64,000 nt of DNA from Isoalcanivorax indicus (GTDB taxonomy: Bacteria; Pseudomonadota; Gammaproteobacteria; Pseudomonadales; Alcanivoracaceae). Shown here piece after piece: positions 16,620-25,183 of this stretch. The notes below the pieces were generated by a model. It searched no databases. It was not told the DNA's origin and saw only the letters and a list, made by a program, of their open reading frames with translations. Each line of letters starts with the position of its first letter. Positions within the stretch are counted from its first letter, which is position 1. The stretch covers positions 2,046,001 to 2,110,000 of the forward strand of contig NZ_QGMP01000001.1 in NCBI RefSeq assembly GCF_003259185.1, read 5' to 3'. Made by a program: the position numbers and the translations under genes.

Positions 16620-18490
16620 CACCCGGCCCCTTCGCCACCCCGATCACGCCAGCCGAACTGGACTGGCAGGCCGACACCCCCGTGGCACTGGCCTACGATG
16701 ATCCCTACTTCTCACGTGAGGACGGGGCGGCCGAAAGCCGCCATGTCTTTCTGGACGGCAATGCCCTGGGCCGTCGGTTTGCGGCCCTGCCTGCGGGGGC
16801 ACAGTTCGTGATTGCCGAAACCGGCTTTGGCACCGGGCTGAATCTGCTTTGCGCCATGGATCAGTTTCTGGCCAGGGCGCCCGCAGACAGCACCCTGCAT
16901 TTCATTTCCATTGAAAAGCATCCGCTGAGGCCTGCGGACCTGCGCCGCGCGCACAGTCACTGGCCACAGTTTGCCCCCCTGACCGAGGAACTCGCACAGG
17001 TCTATCCGCCGCTGGCACCGGGCCTGCATCGACGCTGGCTGTGTGGCGGGCGGATAGCCCTGACCCTGATCTTTGCCGACGTGCAGGAAGCGCTGGCACA
17101 CCTGCACGCCCGGGTCGATGCCTGGTTCCTTGACGGCTTTGCCCCGGCACGCAATCCGGATATGTGGCAGCCGACTCTGTTTCGCACCATGGTCCGACTC
17201 AGTGCGCCGGGCGCCAGCTTCGCCACCTTCACCGCCGCCGGGTTTGTGCGCCGGGGGCTGGCCGCCGAGGGCTTTGCGGTGCAGCGGGTGCCGGGCTTTG
17301 GCCGCAAACGCGAGATGCTGGTCGGTACCGCCGCCGGTGACTGGCGCCCGGCACAGCCGACCACCGGGCGGGCGGCCATCATCGGAGCAGGCCTGGCGGG
17401 GGCCACCTGCGCCCGCGCCCTGGCAGAGCGAGGCTGGCAGGTCACGGTCTTCGATCCCGAAGGTATCGCCCAGGGCGCCTCCGGCAATCTGGCCGGTGTG
17501 GTCTACACCACGCCCAGCCCCCATGCGACGGCGCAGAACCGGTTCTATCAGAGCAGTTACCTGAACGCCCTGCACTGGTTGCAGCGCTACACCTTCCCGG
17601 CCACCGACAACGACGGCGCGCTCAGTGGTGTGCGCCAGTATCCGCCCGACGGGCGCCAGCAGGCACGCCAGACCGGCGCCCTGCACAGCGGCCTGTGGCC
17701 GACGGATCAATTGCAAGCCTGCCCCGATCACGATGGCCTGCTGCTCCCCGGCGGCGGCTATATTCGCCCCCCGGCCTGGTGCACCCATCTGCTTGAGCAT
17801 CCCCGCATCACGCTGGTGAAACGGCGTGTCATCGACATGGGTGAGCACCACAACGGCTGGTATCTGACGCTGGACGCTGGCGCCCCTCATGTCGCCGACA
17901 TCACCGTGCTCGCCAATGCTGCCGCCGCCCGTGAACTGTGCGGCCTTGACTGGCTGCCGCTGAAACAGATTCGCGGCCAGGTCACCTATTGCCGGGCCAC
18001 GGACGCCAGCCGCCGCTGGTCACAGGCCATTTGCCACAGTGGCTATCTGACACCGGCTCTGGACGACCTGCACTGTGTGGGGGCGACCTTCGATCTGCAC
18101 CGCCATGATCTGCAGCCTGAGGCCGCCGATAACGAGCGCAATCTGGCCGAACTGGCCGCTCAGGTGCCGGATCAATGGGCTGAGTTGGGTGGCGCCGAAG
18201 TACGCGTCGTTGGCGAGCGCGTCGGCCTGCGCTGCCAGAGCATCGACTTCCTGCCACTGGCCGGGGAGGTGCCCGATGCCCGGGCCGTACCGCACGCGGT
18301 ACGGCCCGGACTCTACATGAGCATTGCCCACGGCAGTCGCGGCATCACCGGCACTCCCCTGTGCGCGGAACTGATCGCCGCCCTGGTCAATGACGAACCC
18401 CTGCCCGTGGACAGCGCACTGCGTGGCGCCCTGGCCCCGGCACGCTTTATTCTCAGACAACGCAAAAAACAACCGGAGTGGACCCCATGA
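16616..18490 (+). CDS. mnmC: Bifunctional tRNA mnm5s2U34 methyltransferase / cmnm5s2U34 oxidoreductase MnmC
   Basis: 624 residues, near the 668 of E. coli MnmC. The N-terminal ~240 residues are the SAM-dependent MTase (FVIAETGFGTGLNLLCAM; VDAWFLDGFAPARNPDMW). The C-terminal FAD domain begins with [21 protein letters not shown] at about residue 253 and ends with the GLYMSIAHGSRGITGTPLC signature. It performs the last two steps of mnm5s2U34 wobble-uridine modification. Its start overlaps the lipoprotein stop and its stop overlaps the MAPEG start (both ATGA). Confidence 0.95.
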   Translation: MTPGPFATPITPAELDWQADTPVALAYDDPYFSREDGAAESRHVFLDGNALGRRFAALPAGAQFVIAETGFGTGLNLLCAMDQFLARAPADSTLHFISIEKHPLRPADLRRAHSHWPQFAPLTEELAQVYPPLAPGLHRRWLCGGRIALTLIFADVQEALAHLHARVDAWFLDGFAPARNPDMWQPTLFRTMVRLSAPGASFATFTAAGFVRRGLAAEGFAVQRVPGFGRKREMLVGTAAGDWRPAQPTTGRAAIIGAGLAGATCARALAERGWQVTVFDPEGIAQGASGNLAGVVYTTPSPHATAQNRFYQSSYLNALHWLQRYTFPATDNDGALSGVRQYPPDGRQQARQTGALHSGLWPTDQLQACPDHDGLLLPGGGYIRPPAWCTHLLEHPRITLVKRRVIDMGEHHNGWYLTLDAGAPHVADITVLANAAAARELCGLDWLPLKQIRGQVTYCRATDASRRWSQAICHSGYLTPALDDLHCVGATFDLHRHDLQPEAADNERNLAELAAQVPDQWAELGGAEVRVVGERVGLRCQSIDFLPLAGEVPDARAVPHAVRPGLYMSIAHGSRGITGTPLCAELIAALVNDEPLPVDSALRGALAPARFILRQRKKQPEWTP

Positions 18491-18897
18491 ATACCGCACT
18501 GCTGCTACCTGTCACCGCCCTGTACACCGGCCTGTTCCTGCTCCTGATACTGGTGTTGGCAGCCAACGTGGTACGCCAGCGTCTTGGCGGCCAGGTGTCC
18601 CTGGGCGACGGCGGCAACCGGACCCTGGCGCAGGCCATTCGTGCCCACGGTAACGCCACCGAATATGTGCCGGTGGTGCTGATCGGCCTGGCCGTACTGG
18701 AACTGACCGGCGCACCGGGCGCCGCGCTGCATCTGTATGGCGGGATCTTTTTCCTGGGGCGCCTGCTGCATGCCATCGGCATGACCCGCCCCCGCGCCGT
18801 CAACAAGGCGCGCCAACTGGGCATTGCGCTGAGCTGGCTGATCATGCTGGCGATGGCCATCCACCTGATCGGCTGCAAAGTCCTGGGGCTTTCTTGA
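18487..18897 (+). CDS. MAPEG family membrane protein
   Basis: 136 residues from the ATG at 18487, with GGAG upstream. Four hydrophobic helices and the MAPEG pattern RTLAQAIRAHGNATEYVPVVLI, then GRLLHAIGM, as in YecN-like proteins (eicosanoid/glutathione metabolism superfamily). Substrate unknown. Last gene of the lipoprotein-mnmC-MAPEG unit, joined by an ATGA overlap. Confidence 0.88.
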   Translation: MNTALLLPVTALYTGLFLLLILVLAANVVRQRLGGQVSLGDGGNRTLAQAIRAHGNATEYVPVVLIGLAVLELTGAPGAALHLYGGIFFLGRLLHAIGMTRPRAVNKARQLGIALSWLIMLAMAIHLIGCKVLGLS

Positions 18898-18921
18898 AGG
18901 AGCTTGCCTGAAGGCACTTGT

Positions 18922-18951
18922 TGCGCAGTGCGCATCACGCTACACTGCGCA
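18922..18951. promoter_or_regulatory. Palindromic operator upstream of higBA
   Basis: TGCGCAGTG (18922-18930) and CACTGCGCA (18943-18951) are perfect inverted repeats 12 bp apart. TGCGCATCA also occurs as a direct repeat (18929-18937, 18946-18954), the second copy running into the higB start codon. This is the expected place for HigA autoregulation. Confidence 0.65.
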
Positions 18952-18953
18952 TC

Positions 18954-19232
18954 ATGATTAAATCATTCCGCCACAAGGGACTGCAGCGGTTCTATAGCAC
19001 AGGCAGCACACGCGGCATCCGTGCTGACCACGCAAACAGGCTGCGCATGCAGCTTGCTGCGCTTGATACTGCCACGGTCGTCAGCGATATGGACATCCCC
19101 GGCTTCTACCTGCATGCCTTAAAGGGCAAAAGCCGGGCGCGCTGGTCAGTCCGCGTCAACGGCAACTGGCGGCTCACGTTCGAATTCAGGGATGGAAACG
19201 CCTATATACTTGATTACGAGGATTATCACTGA
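18954..19232 (+). CDS. higB: HigB-type toxin (RelE superfamily)
   Basis: 92 residues from the ATG at 18954 (MIKSFRHKGLQRFYSTGSTRGI). It shows the HigB pattern: LHALKGKSRARWSVRVNGNWRLTFEFRDG, with the Arg/Trp and basic residues of the ribosome-dependent mRNase. The antitoxin gene follows with a 1-nt overlap. The open frame upstream to 18918 covers the operator and is not used. Confidence 0.92.
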   Translation: MIKSFRHKGLQRFYSTGSTRGIRADHANRLRMQLAALDTATVVSDMDIPGFYLHALKGKSRARWSVRVNGNWRLTFEFRDGNAYILDYEDYH

Positions 19233-19525
19233 TGAGCATGCATAATCCGCCACATCCCGGTGAATTCATCCGCGACGTCTACTTGTTGCCTTTTGGTATC
19301 AGCACCCGTCAGTTGGCCGCCAGGCTGGATGTTTCACCCTCTACGCTTTCACGGCTGCTGAAGGGTGATAGCGGTATCAGCCCCGAAATGGCGCTGCGCC
19401 TTGCCAAAGCCATTGGACGCTCACCAGAAAGCTGGCTTGCCATGCAGGACATGTATGACCTGTGGCTGGCACGTCAGAGTGTCAACCTGGATCACATCAA
19501 GCCGATGGATTTTGAAGCTGCCTGA
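19232..19525 (+). CDS. higA: HigA-type antitoxin (XRE helix-turn-helix)
   Basis: 97 residues beginning MSMHNPPHPGEFIRDVYL, the usual HigA start. The helix-turn-helix is STRQLAARLDVSPSTLSRLLKG, followed by SGISPEMALRLAKAIGRSPESW. It should bind HigB and the palindrome upstream of higB. Toxin-first order is normal for higBA. Confidence 0.93.
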   Translation: MSMHNPPHPGEFIRDVYLLPFGISTRQLAARLDVSPSTLSRLLKGDSGISPEMALRLAKAIGRSPESWLAMQDMYDLWLARQSVNLDHIKPMDFEAA

Positions 19526-19538
19526 GGACCACTCGGCA

Positions 19539-19784
19539 TCAGCGCTCTTCTCCGGTACCGAGACCCGCCTCCTGCATCTGGCGGCGGGTCAGCAGTGACA
19601 CGGTTTCGGTGGCCTCGTCGAACCAGATCGCCATCTCGCCCTGCGCCAACAGGCGCTCCACTTGCGTGACGCGCTCGGACAGCGATATTTCCCGCTCACC
19701 GTAGTCAGTGCCATCGCGGGTCACGAACTCTTCGATCAGGTTCTGCAAGGTCTCGGCGGGGATAGCCTGGGGAGGGACACGCAT
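19539..19784 (-). CDS. YheU family protein (UPF0270)
   Basis: 81 residues from the ATG at 19784. The conserved pattern IPAETLQNLIEEFVTRDGTDYG followed by VTQVERLLAQGEMAIWF and ETVSLLTRRQM is the YheU signature. Function is unknown. It is convergent with higA, only 13 bp away. Confidence 0.9.
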   Translation of the reverse strand: MRVPPQAIPAETLQNLIEEFVTRDGTDYGEREISLSERVTQVERLLAQGEMAIWFDEATETVSLLTRRQMQEAGLGTGEER

Positions 19785-19846
19785 GTTCGGTTCCGGGGCA
19801 GTAACTCGGGGCACACAGTCTGGTATGGGAAGCCCTGATATGCAAA

Positions 19847-19875
19847 GCCCCGGCGCCCCTTGAGGGCACCGGGGC
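19847..19875 (-). terminator. Hairpin terminator downstream of the monooxygenase gene
   Basis: On the minus strand GCCCCGGTGCCC pairs with GGGCGCCGGGGC (12-bp stem with one G-T type mismatch) and is followed by TTTGCAT. It lies 20 bp past the stop codon of the monooxygenase gene. The T-run is short. Confidence 0.7.
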
Positions 19876-19893
19876 CGGGCATGGCGATCCGTC

Positions 19894-21390
19894 TCAGGCC
19901 GTTGCGGTCTTCGGGCTCACCGGCACCGCGCTGAAGCTGTAATCGTCACGGCGGTAACGACGAGTGCGCAGCCAGAACTGGAAGGTGAAACCCGGCCACA
20001 GGGCGGTGATCTTGCCGTTCTTGTGCTTGTACCAGCTGTCGCAGCCGGTGGCCCAGATCGAGCCCGCCAGACGCTCCTGCAAACGCCGGTTGTAACCGGT
20101 CTGCACCGCCTCGCGCACTTCGATCTCCTCACTGCCCTGCTGCTGCATGTCATTGATCAGGCGCTGGATCAGCTCCGCCTGGCTTTCGATCATGAACACC
20201 ATGGAGCTGTGCCCCAACCCGGTATTCGGGCCGATCATCAGAAACAGGTTCGGGAAGCCATGTACGGTGGTGCCCAGATAAGCCTCTTCCCCATCCACCC
20301 AGGCGTCGGCCAGCGTCTGGCCACCGCGTCCGGTGACCGCATGGGCGATCGGATTCTCCGTGGCGTAAAAGCCGGTGCAGAAAATGATGGCATCGATCTC
20401 ACGCTCGGTACCGTCGGCCGTGACAATCGAGTGCTCGCGGATCTCACGAATACCGTCGGTAATCAGCGACACATTGTCCTGCTGCAACGCCGGATACCAG
20501 TCGTTGGAAATCAGAATACGTTTGCAGCCGATGGTGTAGTCCGGTGTCACCTGCTCGCGCAGTACCGGGTCTTTCACCTGGCGACGGATGTGCAGCTCGG
20601 CCACTTTCTGGAAAACCTTCATCAGTGCCGGATTGAGCACCATGCCCATGACGCGGGCTTCATGCCCCCAGTAGATAGCGTTGCGATGCAAACGACGGGT
20701 GGCGGGCAACGCCTTGAACAGCGTCTTTTCCAGCCCGGTGTAAGCGCGGTCGGGACGCGGGATCAACCAGTTCGGCGTGCGCTGGTACACATCCAGACGA
20801 CCCGCCACCTTCGCGACTTCCGGCACCAGCTGAATCGCCGACGCCCCGGTGCCGATGACGGCCACACGCTTGCCGCTCAGATCATAGTCATGATCCCAGC
20901 GCGATGAGTGGAAGGTCTTGCCCTGGAAACGCTCGACACCGGCAATCTCGGGCAGCTTCGGTTCGGCCAGGCCGCCATTGCCCATGACCAGCGTCCGACT
21001 GGTCAGGCTGGATTGGCTGGTGCGCACCGTCCAGCAGGCACGCTGCTCGTCATACTCGGCCGCTTCCAGCGTATTGTCGAAACGGATATGGCGCAGCAGG
21101 TCATAATCCCTGGCGATACGCTGCAGGTAGGCATACAGCTCCGGCTGGGTCGGATACTTGCGTGACCAGGCCGGGTTGGGGGCGAAGGAGAACGAATAGA
21201 GATGCGAAGGCACATCGCAGGCCGCACCGGGATACTGATTGTCGCGCCAGGTACCGCCGACATCCTGCGCCCGCTCAAGAATCACGAAGTTGTCCTTGCC
21301 CTGCTCCTTGAGACGAATGGCCATGCACAGGCCAGCAAAACCACTGCCGATGATGGCGACGTCGAATTGGGGGTGCGTCACGTTATGCAT
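19894..21390 (-). CDS. Flavin-containing (Baeyer-Villiger type) monooxygenase
   Basis: 498 residues from the ATG at 21390; a GTG three codons in (21381) is better spaced from AAGAGG and may be the true start. FAD site FDVAIIGSGFAGLCMAIRL, then ERAQDVGGTWRDNQYPGAACD, the Baeyer-Villiger fingerprint FQGKTFHSSRWDHD, and the NADPH site VAVIGTGASAIQLVPEVA. Such enzymes turn ketones into esters. Beside alkB this could serve sub-terminal alkane oxidation or another ketone; the substrate is inference. It is divergent from a TetR gene whose palindrome overlaps its promoter. Confidence 0.9.
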   Translation of the reverse strand: MHNVTHPQFDVAIIGSGFAGLCMAIRLKEQGKDNFVILERAQDVGGTWRDNQYPGAACDVPSHLYSFSFAPNPAWSRKYPTQPELYAYLQRIARDYDLLRHIRFDNTLEAAEYDEQRACWTVRTSQSSLTSRTLVMGNGGLAEPKLPEIAGVERFQGKTFHSSRWDHDYDLSGKRVAVIGTGASAIQLVPEVAKVAGRLDVYQRTPNWLIPRPDRAYTGLEKTLFKALPATRRLHRNAIYWGHEARVMGMVLNPALMKVFQKVAELHIRRQVKDPVLREQVTPDYTIGCKRILISNDWYPALQQDNVSLITDGIREIREHSIVTADGTEREIDAIIFCTGFYATENPIAHAVTGRGGQTLADAWVDGEEAYLGTTVHGFPNLFLMIGPNTGLGHSSMVFMIESQAELIQRLINDMQQQGSEEIEVREAVQTGYNRRLQERLAGSIWATGCDSWYKHKNGKITALWPGFTFQFWLRTRRYRRDDYSFSAVPVSPKTATA

Positions 21391-21430
21391 CCTCTTGGGT
21401 AAGCTTCTTTTTCTGACAACAGATGATGTC

Positions 21431-21465
21431 ACTTTACTTCTGACAATATGCCATGTCAACATGGC
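21431..21465. promoter_or_regulatory. Monooxygenase promoter overlapped by a TetR-type palindrome
   Basis: On the minus strand TTGACA (21459-21454), a 17-bp spacer and TAAAGT (21436-21431) form a promoter for the monooxygenase gene. The perfect palindrome GCCATGTCAACATGGC (21450-21465) covers the -35 and ends 3 bp before the TetR start codon. TTCTGACAA is also directly repeated (21411-21419 and 21438-21446). Confidence 0.75.
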
Positions 21466-21468
21466 GCC

Positions 21469-22173
21469 ATGACAGACACGCCTTCCACCTCACGCTCCAC
21501 GGCCAACCGCCCGGCACACGGCCGCGCCTATCGCGGCGTCAGCATTGAACAGCGCCGGGCCGAGCGGCGCGAGAAGCTGATTCAGGCCGGGATCAACGTC
21601 TTTGGCAGCACCGGCTTCCAGGGCACCACCGTGCGCGCCCTGTGCGCCGAGGCCGGGCTGACCGAACGCTATTTCTACGAGTCCTTCAGCAACAGTGAAG
21701 CCTTGCTGTGCAACATCTATGTGCGCCTGACGGACCAGATCCGCGACAAGGTCAGTGGCGCCATCAGCCGCCAGCAAGGCGAGCCCGACGCCATGGCCGA
21801 CGCGGCGTTGACCGCCTATTTCGAATTCCTGCACGACAACCCCGGCGCCGCGCGCATCATCATGACCGAGATCATTGGTGTCAGCCCCGAGGTCGATGCC
21901 CTGTACCGCAAGGTCATGAACGATTTTGCGGCGTTTCTGCTGGTGGTCTTCCGGGGGCTGCATCCCGAGCGAAGCCCGCATGCTGTTCAGGACACGTTGA
22001 TCGCCACCGGCATGATCGGCGCGCTGGTCAACATGGCCATGCGCTGGCTGCTGAATGACTTCAAGGAAAGCGTCACCGACATGGTGGCCGCCGCACACTT
22101 CATACTGATCGCCGTCAACAATCAGTTGTTACGCACAAAGCCATCGTTGATCCGCGACCGATCGCCGTCGTAG
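21469..22173 (+). CDS. TetR family transcriptional regulator
   Basis: 234 residues from the ATG at 21469. A ~30-residue polar tail precedes the helix-turn-helix (KLIQAGINVFGSTGFQGTTVRALC, then TERYFYESFSNSEALLCNIY). The C-terminal ligand domain has hydrophobic helices (NPGAARIIMTEIIGV). It is divergent from the monooxygenase gene with a perfect palindrome between, so it likely represses that gene and itself. Its last 52 bp overlap the 3' end of the convergent alkB gene. Confidence 0.9.
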   Translation: MTDTPSTSRSTANRPAHGRAYRGVSIEQRRAERREKLIQAGINVFGSTGFQGTTVRALCAEAGLTERYFYESFSNSEALLCNIYVRLTDQIRDKVSGAISRQQGEPDAMADAALTAYFEFLHDNPGAARIIMTEIIGVSPEVDALYRKVMNDFAAFLLVVFRGLHPERSPHAVQDTLIATGMIGALVNMAMRWLLNDFKESVTDMVAAAHFILIAVNNQLLRTKPSLIRDRSPS

Positions 22174-23249
22174 TGCTTGATGACGCGCGGGTCCATGACC
22201 CGAAACCACAACGGCGGCACCCACGCCAGAACGATCATCGAGGCATAGCCTCCGGGCAACTGCGGCGCTTCATCAAAATGTCGCAGCGACTGATAGGAGC
22301 GAGTGGGAAACGCATGGTGATCGGAATGACGCTGTAGCTGATACAGAAAGATATTGGTCACCCGGCGATTACTGTTCCACGAATGCTCCGGTCGACAGGG
22401 CTCATAGCGACCATTGTCTTTCTTCTGCCGCAACAACCCGTAGTGCTCGATATAATTCACCACCTCCAGCAGCTGGAAGCCGAACACCGACTGGATCAGC
22501 AGGAACGGCAACACGCCCCAGCCCAGCCAGACCAGCAACACGCCCCACAGCAGCACCGACATGCCCCACGCCTGCAGATTATGGTTGTGCCAGTGCCACA
22601 CCGGTTTGCCTTCTTTCTGTAACCGCACCGCTTCCAGCTCCCAGGCCGAACGCAGGCTGCCAAATACCACCCGCGGCAAGAACCGGTAGAAACTTTCGCC
22701 GAAGCGCGATGAAGCCGGGTCTTCCGGCGTGGACACGCGCACATGATGGCCCCGGTTATGCTCGACAAAGAAATGCCCGTAAAACACTGGCGCCAGCGCC
22801 AGCTTGGCCAGCGTGCGCTCGAAACGATTGGTCTTGTGGCCGAGTTCGTGGGCCGTGTTGATGGCGATGCCCATGGCCGTGCCGGTGGTAATGGCCAGGC
22901 CCAGGTAGCTGTACCAGGGCAAGGACGCCGTGGCCGCCACCTGCGCCGCAACCAGGAACGCCCCGTACTGGAACACCACCGCGATCCACACCGCCACCCG
23001 GTAATAGCTGTCCTGCTCCAGATGCGGCACCACCGACTCGGGGGGATTTTCGGTTTCCTCGCCCAGCAGATGGTCGAGAATCGGGATACCGATAAACACG
23101 AAGATCGGACCGAACCACCAGAACAACGCCAACCCGGTGCGCTCCACCAGGCCAATCGCGGCCAGCGGCAACAGCATCGTCAGCGTACTGAGCAACCACA
23201 GATAGCGGCGCTTGTCGGTCCAGCCCTGTTGCAGCGTTGCCTCGCCCAC
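22122..23249 (-). CDS. alkB: Alkane 1-monooxygenase AlkB
   Basis: 375 residues from a GTG at 23249 with GGAGG six bases upstream. Six hydrophobic helices and the AlkB histidine boxes: NTAHELGHK (residues 132-139), EHNRGHH (163-169) and LQRHSDHH (305-312), plus NYIEHYGL. It is an inner-membrane di-iron enzyme that hydroxylates medium-chain alkanes at the terminal carbon. No rubredoxin or rubredoxin reductase gene is nearby, so electron donors must be encoded elsewhere. The 3' end overlaps tetR by 52 bp. A TATAAA -10 lies at 23278-23273. Confidence 0.96.
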   Translation of the reverse strand: MGEATLQQGWTDKRRYLWLLSTLTMLLPLAAIGLVERTGLALFWWFGPIFVFIGIPILDHLLGEETENPPESVVPHLEQDSYYRVAVWIAVVFQYGAFLVAAQVAATASLPWYSYLGLAITTGTAMGIAINTAHELGHKTNRFERTLAKLALAPVFYGHFFVEHNRGHHVRVSTPEDPASSRFGESFYRFLPRVVFGSLRSAWELEAVRLQKEGKPVWHWHNHNLQAWGMSVLLWGVLLVWLGWGVLPFLLIQSVFGFQLLEVVNYIEHYGLLRQKKDNGRYEPCRPEHSWNSNRRVTNIFLYQLQRHSDHHAFPTRSYQSLRHFDEAPQLPGGYASMIVLAWVPPLWFRVMDPRVIKHYDGDRSRINDGFVRNN

Positions 23250-23324
23250 GGCACACCTCCGACTGATCGTTTTTTATACAAACAGATTACGCCTGCACTC
23301 TGCCGTGGGCAATATTGGTGCACG

Positions 23325-23355
23325 ACCACTAACGCAACACTGTTGCGTTAGTGGT
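23325..23355. promoter_or_regulatory. 31-bp perfect palindrome upstream of the zur-like gene
   Basis: ACCACTAACGCAACA, one central C, then its exact reverse complement. It sits 57 bp before the zur-like start and in the region shared with divergent alkB. Fur-family operators are palindromes of about this layout, but the core (AACGCAACA) is not the classical Zur box I remember. Confidence 0.75.
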
Positions 23356-23411
23356 GCCCATCTCGCTAGACTGCCCACACTCGACAACCCGGGACTGACC
23401 GACAAACGCTC

Positions 23412-23867
23412 ATGAATGCCCCCGCGCGCACCCAACTTGCCGAGGCCGGCCTGCGCTGCACACCGGCCAGCGAAACCCTGCTCACCCTGTTCATGGCACA
23501 GCCGGGCCGTTACCTGTGCCACCATCAGGCTGCCGAAGCCCTGCACAGTGAAGGGGTCGCCATTCACCGGGTCACGCTGTATCGACTGCTCAACCGCCTG
23601 GCCGGGGCCGGGCTACTGAACGAACAGATCGGCGAGGACCGCGTCAGCCGGTTTGCCTGGCTGACCAGCCCTGAGCCTCGCTGTGAAAGCCATTTCGAAT
23701 GCCGCCGCTGTCATAACCTCTACCAGCCGGGCGCCCCTGACGCGCCCCTGATCCGTTTGCTGGAGCAACTGGCCACCGACCCGGCCTGGCAGGCCCATCA
23801 GGCAGACCAGATCAGTCTGACCTTGCGCGGCCTGTGCGCCCGCTGCCGGGAAGACCGCCCATGCTGA
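23412..23867 (+). CDS. Fur family transcriptional regulator, Zur-like
   Basis: 151 residues. The winged-helix part (LTLFMAQPGRYLCHHQAAEALH, then VTLYRLLNRLAGAGLL) is followed by the dimerisation domain with the structural-zinc cysteines C97-x2-C100 (FECRRC) and C142-x2-C145 (LCARC). These are kept in Fur/Zur proteins. The usual HxH before the first CxxC is mostly missing, so the metal specificity is uncertain; Zur is my preferred reading because it overlaps a zinc endopeptidase gene by 7 bp. A 31-bp palindrome lies upstream. Confidence 0.8.
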   Translation: MNAPARTQLAEAGLRCTPASETLLTLFMAQPGRYLCHHQAAEALHSEGVAIHRVTLYRLLNRLAGAGLLNEQIGEDRVSRFAWLTSPEPRCESHFECRRCHNLYQPGAPDAPLIRLLEQLATDPAWQAHQADQISLTLRGLCARCREDRPC

Positions 23868-25153
23868 AGCGCCCCCCTTCTCCACATTCCCCGCATCGTC
23901 TGGCTCTGGCAATGCTGTCAGGGTTACTGGTTGCCGCCCTGATCGCCCTGCGCCCTGCCCCGGTGACCGGCCACCTGGTGCACCGGTCCGATGGCTGGCT
24001 GACACGGCAACTGGCTCCACCGGCTGAGGCCCACGAACCGCTCGAACACCACTATCAGGTCAAACCCGGCGATACGCTCGGCGGCATCTTTGGTGATCTG
24101 GGGGTGGATCGCGCCGCCCTGCGCGGCGTGCTCGCGGCCGATACGGAATTGCTCGCCCTGGATGTCCTGCACCCCGGCCAGCAGCTGCGCTTCACCTTCG
24201 ACAGTGACCACCGCACACTGGCGCAACTGACCCTGATCCTGCACCCGGGGCACCGGATTCATTATCACCGCGCCACGGCGTCGGTGTTCGAATTCGAGGA
24301 AGAAGTCCAGCCTACCTACTGGCGCCAGCAGACCTATGCCGGCGTGATTCAGGGCACCTTCTATCAGACGGCGCGGCATGCGGGATTGCGTGACCGGGAC
24401 ATTATCGAAGCCCAGCGAATCTTCGATGAACGTATCAATTTCCGCCGCGATCTGCGCGCCGGCGACACCTTTGCACTGGTGCTGGGCAGCGAGTTCACCG
24501 AAAGCGATGAACCCACCGGCCGCCGCCGTATTGAAGGCGTGCGCCTGCTGGCCCGGGGTACGGCCCACAACGCCTTTTTGCACGATGACGGCAACTACTA
24601 CGACAGCCACGGCGAAAGCCTGAACCGCGCCTTCCTGCGCTACCCCACCGTGGCCCGATACCGCATCAGTTCCCCGTTCAACCTGCGCCGCAAGCACCCC
24701 GTTACCGGACGTATCGCGCCCCACCACGGCGTTGACTTCGCCACGCCGATCGGCACGCCGATACTCAGCACCGGCGACGGCGTGGTGACCCGCGTCGGCA
24801 ACCACCCTTTCGCCGGCAAGTATGTGGAAATCGAGCATCACGGGGCCTTCAAGACACGTTATCTGCACCTGGATCGCATTCTGGTGGCACGCGGTCAGCA
24901 GGTCAGCCGTGGCGATCGTATTGCGTTGTCCGGCAATACCGGGCGCAGTACCGGGCCACACCTGCATTTCGAACTGCACGTCAACAACCGGCCGGTGGAT
25001 CCGATGACCGCCGACATCCCCATGGCCCAACGCCTTGCGGATAGCGAACTGGATGCGTTCAGGCAACGCGCCGCGCAGTTGGCCGCACGACTGGACCGCA
25101 GTGACCTGCGGCTGGCACAGCAGCAAATGCGCAGCGCCCCGCCGGGCACATGA
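23861..25153 (+). CDS. M23 family zinc metallopeptidase (MepM/ShyA-like)
   Basis: 430 residues from the ATG at 23861, which lies 7 bp inside the zur-like gene. One N-terminal membrane anchor (LALAMLSGLLVAALIAL), an OapA/LysM-like domain (HYQVKPGDTLGGIFGDLGVD), a middle domain, and the C-terminal peptidase with zinc ligands HHGVDFATP and GPHLHFELH. These enzymes cut D,D-crosslinks in peptidoglycan during wall expansion. The overlap with a zur-like gene recalls the Zur-controlled ShyB endopeptidase of Vibrio cholerae; control here is inference. Confidence 0.92.
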   Translation: MLKRPPSPHSPHRLALAMLSGLLVAALIALRPAPVTGHLVHRSDGWLTRQLAPPAEAHEPLEHHYQVKPGDTLGGIFGDLGVDRAALRGVLAADTELLALDVLHPGQQLRFTFDSDHRTLAQLTLILHPGHRIHYHRATASVFEFEEEVQPTYWRQQTYAGVIQGTFYQTARHAGLRDRDIIEAQRIFDERINFRRDLRAGDTFALVLGSEFTESDEPTGRRRIEGVRLLARGTAHNAFLHDDGNYYDSHGESLNRAFLRYPTVARYRISSPFNLRRKHPVTGRIAPHHGVDFATPIGTPILSTGDGVVTRVGNHPFAGKYVEIEHHGAFKTRYLHLDRILVARGQQVSRGDRIALSGNTGRSTGPHLHFELHVNNRPVDPMTADIPMAQRLADSELDAFRQRAAQLAARLDRSDLRLAQQQMRSAPPGT

Positions 25154-25183
25154 CCCTTTCTTTCCTGCCCACAAGGACACCGC

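Noticed and set aside
19894-21390. AlmA long-chain alkane hydroxylase call for the flavin monooxygenase
   Set aside because: The N-terminus and the FQGKTFHSSRWD fingerprint fit the Baeyer-Villiger group better than the AlmA pattern I remember; left as a general monooxygenase.
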